From contig JAOZPK010000012.1 in NCBI GenBank assembly GCA_029932755.1, positions 1-25,953 on the forward strand: 25,953 bases of DNA, given 5' to 3'. The stretch's first letter is position 1. Every line of letters begins with the position of its first letter. The notes beneath the pieces are model-generated. The model was given only the letters and a program-made list of their open reading frames with translations. It did no database searches and was not told where the DNA came from. Source of the DNA: Candidatus Cloacimonadota bacterium. Its GTDB lineage: Bacteria > Cloacimonadota > Cloacimonadia > Cloacimonadales > TCS61. Shown piece by piece: positions 6,910 through 13,342 of this stretch. A program made the translations under genes and the position numbers.

Positions 6910-8559
6910 TTATGAATAGAGGAATCTCTTAATGCTTCTTTTTGGTGTTTTCTCAAATTCCTCAGGGTATATCTCGATTTTGTTAATTGCCATATAGGCA
7001 GGGAACATGTTGTTCATCATCGTTTTATTTTCCTTCATGATCACCTCTAAATCTTTTTCACTGAGTTCATTGGCATCAACTGTTTCCATATCGGGATAAA
7101 CGAGTGCGATCAGTTTATTATCTTTAAAGATTACAATTGATTCCTGAACACAGGACAGATTATTCAATCTTGCTTCCAGTTCTTCAGGATAGATATTTTT
7201 CCCGGAAGGACCTAGTATCATGCTTTTGCTTCTACCTTTGATAAAGATGAAATTGTCTTTATCCATTACTCCCAGATCACCTGTATGAAGCCAACCGTCT
7301 TCATCAATGGCTGTTTTTGTGGCTTCTGAATTCTTGTAGTAGCCGTACATTACATTTTCGCCTTTCACAAGAATTTCACCAACCGAATTTTCCGGATCAT
7401 CCGAATCTATCTTAGCTACCATATTATCTACAACTTGGCCACAAGAGCTGGTTTTAAAGTTTTTCCAACCGGCATAACTGATGAGTGGGGCACATTCTGT
7501 CATACCATAACCAACAGTGTAACGAAATTTTATTGCTCGTAAGAATTGTTCGACTTCCTCGTTCAAAGCGGCTCCACCTAAAACAATTTCACGGAAATTT
7601 CCACCAAAGACTTCTGTTAATGTTGCATTCACTTTAGCATAAATTTTCTTTCTCATCATTGGAATTTTCATAAGAAATTTTATAGTTGATTTATCAAGTT
7701 TTGGTTTGACCTGTTTTTTGTAGATTTTTTCGATTACAAGAGGAACAGACAAAATAAGCCGTGGATGAATTTCTCCGAAGGCTTTGATTAGAACTTTTGG
7801 AGAAGGTGTTTTACCCAAGAAGGTTATATGACAACCGTTGGCAAATGGATAGAGAAATTCAAATACACACCCAAAAACATGTGCAATTGGCAGGAAAGAA
7901 ACAATAGTATCACCGGGTTCTAAGGATATATAGTCTTGAGCAAAAACGATGTTTGAAATCAGACTATTGTGTGGTAACATTACGCCTTTAGAAAATCCTG
8001 TTGTACCGGAAGTATAAATGATAGCTGCAAGTTCTTCATTTGCAATTTCTTTGAAGTTTATTTTTTCTGGTGATAAGTTCCCTTCATATCTTTCTAGGTA
8101 TTTTATTTTAGATTCTTCTGTTATTTCCTTTGCATTTTTCTTTTTTCCAAAAAGGAGAGAAAAATTCTTAAGTGAAATAATGGTTTCCAATTCCAGCATA
8201 TTAGATTCATCCAAGTCTTCATAAATGTCATCCGCTACAAATAGCATCTTTGATTCGGAATGATTTACAATATGATGAACGTCGTCCGGTTTAAAATCTG
8301 GAAGGATCGGTACAATAACGGCACCATAAGTTACTACTGCCAAATATGTAATAGCCCAATTAACAGTGTTCTTCCCGAGTAAAGCGACTTTTTCTTCGCT
8401 TTTCAAACCGCACTTTTCAAAGAAATAATGTAGATAAATTATTTGATCTGCAACCTGTGCATAGCTATGGTCTTTCTCTTTATAATTTGTGAAAGCAGGA
8501 AGTATCCAATGTTGCTTTAAGCTTTCTTCAAATAAAGAAACAAGATTTTTTTTAATCAT
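6910..8559 (-). CDS. Long-chain fatty-acid--CoA ligase-like AMP-forming enzyme
   Basis: 549 residues, the usual size for this family. Motifs: P-loop YTSGTTGFSKG (182-192), GYGMTE (350-355), GWLHTGDLG with the ribose-binding Asp428, the hinge KGRSKSMILG, and PSGKNIYPEELE (451-462). The family adenylates a carboxylate with ATP and then transfers it to CoA; the closest feel is FadD/long-chain acyl-CoA synthetases. One oddity: at the C terminus, TPKRSIKRFLY puts Ser542 where many relatives have the catalytic Lys of '-GK-I-x-R', although nearby Lys540 could serve. The start ATG has AAAGGAGA 6 nt upstream. It heads the unit running to 4132. Confidence 0.88.
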   Translation of the reverse strand: MIKKNLVSLFEESLKQHWILPAFTNYKEKDHSYAQVADQIIYLHYFFEKCGLKSEEKVALLGKNTVNWAITYLAVVTYGAVIVPILPDFKPDDVHHIVNHSESKMLFVADDIYEDLDESNMLELETIISLKNFSLLFGKKKNAKEITEESKIKYLERYEGNLSPEKINFKEIANEELAAIIYTSGTTGFSKGVMLPHNSLISNIVFAQDYISLEPGDTIVSFLPIAHVFGCVFEFLYPFANGCHITFLGKTPSPKVLIKAFGEIHPRLILSVPLVIEKIYKKQVKPKLDKSTIKFLMKIPMMRKKIYAKVNATLTEVFGGNFREIVLGGAALNEEVEQFLRAIKFRYTVGYGMTECAPLISYAGWKNFKTSSCGQVVDNMVAKIDSDDPENSVGEILVKGENVMYGYYKNSEATKTAIDEDGWLHTGDLGVMDKDNFIFIKGRSKSMILGPSGKNIYPEELEARLNNLSCVQESIVIFKDNKLIALVYPDMETVDANELSEKDLEVIMKENKTMMNNMFPAYMAINKIEIYPEEFEKTPKRSIKRFLYS

Positions 8560-8645
8560 AATAAATCTCCTTTAATCACAATATCTCACTTAACAAAAAA
8601 AATAATTCTTTTAAAACTAAGCAAGTTGTTTTTGTTTACATTATA

Positions 8646-9356
8646 CTAATAATATTTATTTGTATAATTCAATAACTCTGTTTCTAATTGATTAATATCA
8701 AATTTAGTTTCGACTAAAGATTGAAATGAATATCCTTTTACATCCAGTAAATATGTGACTAAAATTCTGTATTTTAAGTAACTAAAAGCAGGAGAGAATA
8801 AATTTGATCCTTCATAAACTTTTTTAATTCCTGCTTTCAAATTCAATGTACTCTCTACCGAAATGTATTCACAATATCCCTCTTTCTTCCACACTTCTAA
8901 TCTTTTATTTGCTTTTATTCCGATGTTATTTTCTATGAGCTTATGTGTTACTTCATGTGTAATTACACTAGAAAGTGATCGCTTATTATCTTCGCTTGCA
9001 TTTCTTTGGACAAGGTTGTTTTCAATTTCGGTTTTGGATATAAAAATATTGTTAATAATTGGATAAGTTGCTGCAAAAGCATCTTTTATGGAAGGACAAA
9101 ATATTGAGTATGGTTTGAATCCAGAACTTATGAATATCTTATAGCTTAAATCATCATTATATATTTCAGAAGTTTTTAGTTTTTCTTCTACGTCATCTAA
9201 AATTCTGTAGATTGCATCATTGATTTTAATGTTAGCATAAACATTAAATTGTTTATAGCTTACATGATGTCGATATAAACTGAGGTTTGGGAAAATAATA
9301 AAAATAATAAAAATTGCAGCTAGAATAATTATTATATAAAATCCTATATATCTCAT
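8646..9356 (-). CDS. Membrane-anchored zinc-metallopeptidase-like protein (HExxH)
   Basis: 236 residues from ATG at 9356, chosen because AGGAG lies 5-6 nt upstream; a longer TTG-start version from 9425 lacks this. A single N-terminal membrane helix (about 4-24) is followed by an extracytoplasmic domain. His134-Glu-Val-Thr-His138 (VITHEVTHKLIE) is a zinc-binding HExxH, and 21 residues further on WKKEGYCEYI provides the probable third ligand Glu159, as in gluzincin 'peptidase MA-like' proteins. The whole protein is shorter than most such peptidases. Neighbours give no clue to a substrate. A proteolytic role is inferred from the motif pair. Confidence 0.7.
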   Translation of the reverse strand: MRYIGFYIIIILAAIFIIFIIFPNLSLYRHHVSYKQFNVYANIKINDAIYRILDDVEEKLKTSEIYNDDLSYKIFISSGFKPYSIFCPSIKDAFAATYPIINNIFISKTEIENNLVQRNASEDNKRSLSSVITHEVTHKLIENNIGIKANKRLEVWKKEGYCEYISVESTLNLKAGIKKVYEGSNLFSPAFSYLKYRILVTYLLDVKGYSFQSLVETKFDINQLETELLNYTNKYY

Positions 9357-9523
9357 GATTGCTCCTAATATTAAATTAACAAAATAATTGTAATAAAATA
9401 TTGTAAAGTTTAATATGAAATCCAAGTATTATTAAACTACTTTAGAAACTATTAATGAGTTTGTTAGAACAAGTTATCAATATCGGTAAAAAAAGTGTAA
9501 TACAATAATTAGTTTAATAAAGT

Positions 9524-9565
9524 AATCCCTCCACATATCTAGAATGTAGAGGGATTCTTTTTTTT
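9524..9565 (+). terminator. Strong terminator in plus orientation with no annotated plus-strand gene
   Basis: Arms 9524-9536 and 9544-9556 pair over 13 positions with one C-A mismatch, around a 7-nt loop. They are followed on the plus strand by C and eight T (9558-9565). On the minus strand, where the flanking genes lie, the hairpin has only a weak T-rich tail, although it could still act for the gene ending at 9590. Confidence 0.7.
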
Positions 9566-9589
9566 GCACTAGGGAGGAATAGGTGCAAT

Positions 9590-10090
9590 TTATCTATTTG
9601 ATAATCTTCGAATATTGCTTAAAATATCATTCGGAAGATTTTTAAACTTAATATCTCCTCGTGTAAATATTTCTCCAATCAAGATATCTTTGGGTATATT
9701 GATTATATAATCGATCTTGGCGTGGCCATCATTGGAATTATTTATTGTCTCTATAGTCAATCCATTTATTGTATTTAGCGTCATGTGAATATCATTTAAA
9801 TCGCAACAATTCTTAAAAACTTTTTTAATTGCTGTGATCTTAATATAGTGCTTATTCCATCCAATAAATTTAATTGATCCATTTAGATTATAAACATTTA
9901 GTTTTTCACCTGGCTTAATAGAATAATTTGTATTTATCGATTTTGTATACATCTTATTCTTTTTCATAATAGAAAATTTATAGGAAATATTTTCTATGAG
10001 ATTGGTATTAGAATTATGCGAGCTAATATTGGTTAACGCCATTAGATTTAAGCTAATTAAGAAAACCATTACAAATATTAGAACTTTCAT
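9590..10090 (-). CDS. Small exported protein, DUF4097-like fragment
   Basis: 166 residues from ATG at 10090. The longer TTG-start reading begins inside the Shine-Dalgarno AAGGAGGTG, which lies 5 nt upstream of this ATG, so the short form is right. An N-terminal signal peptide (MKVLIFVMVFLISLNLMA) is present. The segment GEKLNVYNLNGSIKFIGWNK then, later, IDYIINIPKDILIGEIFTRG resembles the first strands of DUF4097-type beta-solenoid proteins. Such proteins usually continue with repeated 'GDI-I-' strands; here the protein ends soon after GDIKFKNLP, so it may be a short family member or a truncated copy. Function unknown. Confidence 0.6.
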   Translation of the reverse strand: MKVLIFVMVFLISLNLMALTNISSHNSNTNLIENISYKFSIMKKNKMYTKSINTNYSIKPGEKLNVYNLNGSIKFIGWNKHYIKITAIKKVFKNCCDLNDIHMTLNTINGLTIETINNSNDGHAKIDYIINIPKDILIGEIFTRGDIKFKNLPNDILSNIRRLSNR

Positions 10091-10247
10091 TTTCACCTCC
10101 TTATTCAACTGACATCATAAATAAGCATAAGTTGTACCAAATTAACTAAGAAAAGAGAAATGCTTAATAAATAAAGAGTTATGAGTATAAATGTCTTTTT
10201 AGTTTGAAGGATAATTTGATATTAATGATAAATTTGATTAATACAGG

Positions 10248-10262
10248 TTATCAAAATGATAA
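10248..10262. repeat. Small perfect palindrome downstream of the cNMP-binding gene
   Basis: TTATCA / TGATAA arms around AAA, about 28 bp past the stop codon at 10291. No T-run follows on either strand, so it is not a typical terminator. It could be a binding site or chance in A/T-rich sequence. Confidence 0.25.
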
Positions 10263-10290
10263 TAATTCAATTTATGGATGTATAATGAAT

Positions 10291-10782
10291 TTACCCCTTT
10301 AATGCGTAGATTAATGCAGTTGTTAGTTTTAAAACATCTTCGTTAGTTTTTTCTAATAATCGAGAAAGTTTTCGTGAAATTTCAAGTAGCATCTTAAAAC
10401 CAATTTCTGGATTCGATTTACAGATACTTATAAAGTCTTTTTGATTAATTGTATAAAGAATACATTCAGTATTTGCTTTGCAAGTTGCAGTACTTTTTTG
10501 TAAGCCAAGTAATCCAATTTCTCCAAAAAATGCGTGATTATTAGCAGTAAGCGAAATAAATGTTTTGTCAATTTTCTCCTGATCATCTATCATTGTCATT
10601 TTTTTAGAGATCACAACTTCACCTTTGTATAAAATGAAAAGCTTATCATTTTCTTTATTTTCCTCAATTAGAAATTCGCTTTCTTTATATTTTACTGTTT
10701 TAAGTTTGGAAGAGAAAGTTTTTAATTCTGGAACAGTTAATTCTTTAACCAGGTCTACTTTTTTAAGAAATGCAAGATCCAT
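10291..10782 (-). CDS. Stand-alone cyclic-nucleotide-binding domain protein (Crp-type sensor fold, no DNA-binding domain)
   Basis: 163 residues, essentially one cNMP-binding domain. Visible are the beta-roll 'ESEFLIEENKENDKLFILYKGEVVIS' (given here only by its first and last parts: ESEFLIEENK, LFILYKGEVVIS), the phosphate-binding-cassette-like HAFFGEIGLLG with the conserved FGEIGLL, and the C-terminal helix RKLSRLLEKTNEDVL. There is no helix-turn-helix after it. The usual cassette arginine after the GEIGLL (R-A) is here 'STATCK', so classical cAMP binding is uncertain. The Shine-Dalgarno GGAG overlaps the stop codon of the upstream K+ channel gene (8-bp gap), so the two are co-translated. A regulatory role for the channel is inferred. 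Confidence 0.85.
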   Translation of the reverse strand: MDLAFLKKVDLVKELTVPELKTFSSKLKTVKYKESEFLIEENKENDKLFILYKGEVVISKKMTMIDDQEKIDKTFISLTANNHAFFGEIGLLGLQKSTATCKANTECILYTINQKDFISICKSNPEIGFKMLLEISRKLSRLLEKTNEDVLKLTTALIYALKG

Positions 10783-10790
10783 AAAATCTC

Positions 10791-11948
10791 CTACAATACA
10801 ATTGCTTTGTCTGTATCTTGAATTATATAATCATATTCAGGTTTAAGCTTCACTCTATTTTTTACTTTATCAGTTTCGAATTTTTTTCCTGATTGTTCAA
10901 ATTGACTTTTAATGAATTGATCAATTGAAGATGAATCATCTGAGATGATCTCCTCAATTGAGACCTCAGGCAGAACTGATACTATACCTAATACAATTAG
11001 ATTACGTTCTTCTCTGAGGAATTTTGAAAGTTCTTCAAAAGGTTTATTTACAAACGCAGAAGGAACAGGGATCTCTTTAAATCCTTTTCCATCAGTAGAT
11101 TTCAATACTTCCTGAATAAAATCGGGTATAGCAGGATTAATAGTTGAATTTCCTAGAAGATTTCCACCTAGATTATCATAAATAACGACATTAGAAATCT
11201 TCTCTCTTCGAATATTAGGAAGGTATTTTTCATCGTGGAGCTGTATACTGATCTTTCCTTTTAACTTCATATAAGCAATATTGTGAGCGGCAATAATTGT
11301 ACGTTCATCGGAAGGTGTAGAATTCGCTTTACTCTCGTCAAAAAGAAGGATGATGTGTTTGGCATCTTTAATGTTTGCCTTCAGCAGTATCTCCTGATTT
11401 GTGAAGTCTCCTATTATAAATTTTATCTGTAGATCGGGATAATGGTTCTGAAGAGATGAAAAATCACCTTCATCCAATTCGTTTACCAGTGCTATATTAG
11501 GTATTTCTGCGGGATCTAATCTACTGATGTAATCAAGGATTTTTTTTGCACTATTATTCCATCCACAGATTAATATATGATTTTTCTCTGTTATTTTATT
11601 CAAACCCTTTCTCTCCTTTATTTTTTTATCTATAAAGCTGCTAGCTATAAATGCTGTAAAAATCGAAAATATTGTAAAACCAAGAAAAATAAAAATAATT
11701 CCAATGATACGACCCCAAAAGGTAATGGGAACTAAATCACCATAACCTACAGTAGTTATCGTAACGAGTGACCACCAAATCGCATCGAAGAAATCTTTGA
11801 TCACACTATTAGGATCATTGTATTCAACTGCCAGTACAGCAATTGCACCAGCCAATACAATAAGGCATATCATAATAACATTCTTCAATAACTGAATAAT
11901 GTGTTTATTCTTATTTAAATTTCTGTAAATCTTTCTCTTTAGTTTCAC
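10791..11948 (-). CDS. Two-TM potassium channel with cytoplasmic RCK domain (MthK-like)
   Basis: 385 residues. The pore domain contains TM1 (about 22-41), the pore helix WWSLVTITTVGYGD with selectivity filter Thr66-Gly70, and TM2 (about 80-104). A cytoplasmic RCK/TrkA-N domain follows from about 124 (HILICGWNNSAKKILDYI). The nucleotide loop reads CGWNNS instead of GxGxxG, as in MthK (CGWSES), which points to Ca2+- or other ligand-gating rather than NAD binding. A C-terminal RCK_C-like region follows (KEIPVPSAFVNKPFEEL). The start is GTG at 11948 with AGGGG 4 nt upstream. The channel is transcribed divergently from the gene at 12083 and is coupled to the cNMP-binding gene. Confidence 0.92.
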   Translation of the reverse strand: MKLKRKIYRNLNKNKHIIQLLKNVIMICLIVLAGAIAVLAVEYNDPNSVIKDFFDAIWWSLVTITTVGYGDLVPITFWGRIIGIIFIFLGFTIFSIFTAFIASSFIDKKIKERKGLNKITEKNHILICGWNNSAKKILDYISRLDPAEIPNIALVNELDEGDFSSLQNHYPDLQIKFIIGDFTNQEILLKANIKDAKHIILLFDESKANSTPSDERTIIAAHNIAYMKLKGKISIQLHDEKYLPNIRREKISNVVIYDNLGGNLLGNSTINPAIPDFIQEVLKSTDGKGFKEIPVPSAFVNKPFEELSKFLREERNLIVLGIVSVLPEVSIEEIISDDSSSIDQFIKSQFEQSGKKFETDKVKNRVKLKPEYDYIIQDTDKAIVL

Positions 11949-12027
11949 ATAACCCCTAAATTATTGATTAATATTAATTACTGGTAACTAACGTAAATAT
12001 CATTAATTTTTTTGCAAGTAATTTTAT

Positions 12028-12056
12028 TTGACAAAGTAATTACAAAAGTTTTTTAT
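12028..12056 (+). promoter_or_regulatory. Predicted promoter for the GyrI-like gene
   Basis: TTGACA (12028-12033) and a -10-like TTTTAT (12051-12056) with a 17-bp spacer, 26 bp before the start codon, in the divergent intergenic region. Motif match only. Confidence 0.45.
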
Positions 12057-12082
12057 AAAAAAAGATTAAAAGAGGTTTAATT

Positions 12083-12607
12083 ATGGAAGTGATAATTACA
12101 GAGCGAGAAGCATTGAAAGTTGTCGGAATGAAAATCCACACAAGTATAGAAGAGAATCGCATTCCTCAATTGTGGAAGGATTTTATTGATAGAATGAATG
12201 AACTGGATAAAGTCGCAGTTCCGGATTGCTCTCTTGGTATTTGTTTGAATGAATCTGTTACAGAATATAAAGAGGATTCTAAGTTTGATTATTTAGCCTG
12301 TAGGGTTGTTAAGGATGATAGTGTTGTTCCTGCAGGAATGGGTTATCGTGAAATTCCTGCGCAGCTTGTAGCTGTTTTCACTCATTTTGGTTCTTTAGAG
12401 ACACTAAGTGAAACCTATGATTATATTTATGATAAATGGCTTCCAGGAAGTGAATATAAATTAATTACTGCTGATGAGATCGAGTGGTATGATTCCCGTT
12501 TTAAATTTGGTGAGAAAGATTCACAGATGGATATTCATATTCCAATTATAAAGAAGGACAAAGAAGACAAAATTGATGATGGATTATTTTTTATCGATGA
12601 GGATTAG
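12083..12607 (+). CDS. GyrI-like / AraC-type effector-binding domain protein
   Basis: 174 residues, a single small-molecule-binding domain (SRPBCC-like 'GyrI-like' fold) without a DNA-binding part. Typical features are the opening KVVGMKIHTSIEE, then IPQLWKDFIDRM, and the AGMGYREIPAQLVAVFTHFG segment followed by YDYIYDKWLPGSEYKL and EWYDSRF. In the MerR/AraC-linked versions this domain binds drugs and other hydrophobic ligands, and stand-alone forms may titrate toxins or hydrolyse them. The last part (KKDKEDKIDDGLFFIDED) is an acidic tail. Shine-Dalgarno AGAGG is 7 nt upstream of ATG. The multidrug-type ABC exporter lies a little downstream on the same strand, which may or may not be functionally related. 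Confidence 0.82.
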   Translation: MEVIITEREALKVVGMKIHTSIEENRIPQLWKDFIDRMNELDKVAVPDCSLGICLNESVTEYKEDSKFDYLACRVVKDDSVVPAGMGYREIPAQLVAVFTHFGSLETLSETYDYIYDKWLPGSEYKLITADEIEWYDSRFKFGEKDSQMDIHIPIIKKDKEDKIDDGLFFIDED

Positions 12608-12635
12608 TTAACACATGTTGGAAAAGGAGAGTAGG

Positions 12636-12860
12636 ATGATCATTATTGAAGTGAAAAAAAACAAATTTGTGAATATCGACAATATGTTTAAAATGGATAT
12701 CATCCGGAAAGATGATAATAATAAGGTTTATTGGAGATTTTATGCTACTGATGAAACATTTTGTTCGAGCAGAGAATTCTCTGATGAGCAAGAAGCTCAT
12801 TCCTGGCTCTCAATGCAGATCGCTCGTGCACAAGGTTCAGGTGAGATAATTTCTTTATAG
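12636..12860 (+). CDS. Small conserved-looking cytoplasmic protein, unknown function
   Basis: 74 residues from ATG at 12636. AAGGAG (12624-12629) is 6 nt upstream, so the in-frame ATG at 12615 is inside the leader and not used. The sequence has no membrane segment or signal peptide. It reads as a small alpha/beta protein, with VKKNKFVNIDNMFKMDIIR, KVYWRFYATDETF, then a helix EFSDEQEAHSWLSMQIA. I do not recognise a named family. It lies 28 bp after the GyrI-like gene and is probably co-transcribed with it. Confidence 0.65.
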   Translation: MIIIEVKKNKFVNIDNMFKMDIIRKDDNNKVYWRFYATDETFCSSREFSDEQEAHSWLSMQIARAQGSGEIISL

Positions 12861-13027
12861 TCATGTAACTTTGTTATAGACAATAGGTTATTCTCAATAT
12901 TCTGAGGGTTAAAAGTAATTATCTAACGTAAATTATTAAAAAAACTTGACCGATACAAATATAAAAAGAAAAAAAGTCACTGTGTCGAATATTTTGAATA
13001 GACGCAAATAAATTAGAGGAGGTTTTC

Positions 13028-13075
13028 ATGATCAATATTTATAAAAACAGAGTACCTCAAGGTACTTCTGCCTAA
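13028..13075 (+). CDS. 15-aa putative leader peptide
   Basis: The translation is MINIYKNRVPQGTSA followed by TAA. GAGGAGG lies 5-6 nt upstream of the ATG, a stronger ribosome-binding site than that of the exporter gene itself, which suggests translation rather than chance. The second half (codons for RVPQGTS) is embedded in a stem-loop (AGTACC/GGTACT with a CAG/CTG extension). The ORF lies about 90 bp before terminator 1 and 268 bp before the exporter start. Its likely role is ribosome-position sensing, as for the leader peptides of several antibiotic-inducible genes. No known arrest motif is recognised. Confidence 0.6.
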   Translation: MINIYKNRVPQGTSA

Positions 13076-13166
13076 CAGGTGACCAATCCTATAAAACCAA
13101 AGAAGTCTTTATTCGTAGGTCTATAAATGACTGAATAATATATAGGTTGAGAAATCAGCTACTTAT

Positions 13167-13208
13167 TGGTGGGATTGGTTCCTTATTAAGGGCTATCCCA
13201 CCATTTTT
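13167..13208 (+). terminator. Leader terminator 1 (attenuator hairpin)
   Basis: TGGTGGGAT (13167-13175) pairs perfectly with ATCCCACCA (13195-13203), with an inner stem CCTT/AAGG (13181-13184 with 13188-13191), followed by five T (13204-13208). Its 5' arm overlaps the antiterminator segment 13172-13179. Confidence 0.75.
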
Positions 13209-13228
13209 GTATCAAAAAATAAAGATAC

Positions 13229-13263
13229 AAAAAGCTCGTGGGGGAACCCGCGAGCTTTTTTTT
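13229..13263 (+). terminator. Leader terminator 2
   Basis: A 14-bp stem with one G-T wobble (13229-13242 with 13247-13260) around a GGAA tetraloop, followed by a run of T from 13256 to 13263. Its first five A can instead pair with the T-tract of terminator 1 (helix 13204-13213 with 13224-13233), linking the two hairpins. Confidence 0.85.
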
Positions 13264-13342
13264 ATTTATTAAAAATAAGTGTGATAATCAAACAGAATAA
13301 TTAAAAGATGTTAAGACAAAAAATATTTTAAAAGAGAATGTT

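Larger units (their letters stand above)
12861..13342 (+). promoter_or_regulatory. Structured leader region upstream of the ABC exporter (candidate ribosome-mediated attenuator)
   Basis: This 482-bp interval holds no long gene. It contains a 15-codon ORF (13028-13075), a hairpin inside that ORF (13048-13070), competing helices and two terminators in a row, all in the orientation of the exporter. Visible competing pairings are: ACTTCT 13064-13069 with AGAAGT 13101-13106; TTATTC 13109-13114 with GAATAA 13133-13138; CCTATA 13088-13093 with TATAGG 13141-13146; and ACCAATCC 13082-13089 with GGATTGGT 13172-13179. The last shares bases with the 5' arm of terminator 1 and so would act as an antiterminator. 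A TTGACC at 12946 is a possible -35 but no good -10 follows, so the transcript start is unknown. Attenuation is inferred. Confidence 0.6.

Noticed and set aside
12591..12800. Minus-strand ORF of 69 codons over the 74-aa gene
   Set aside because: The plus strand has a clear Shine-Dalgarno and co-oriented neighbour; the minus frame has neither.
13160..13263. Possible T-box or other known riboswitch before the ABC exporter
   Set aside because: No T-box sequence (AGGGTGG-ACCGCG type), no specifier loop, and no riboswitch consensus recognised; the leader ORF plus competing helices fits better.
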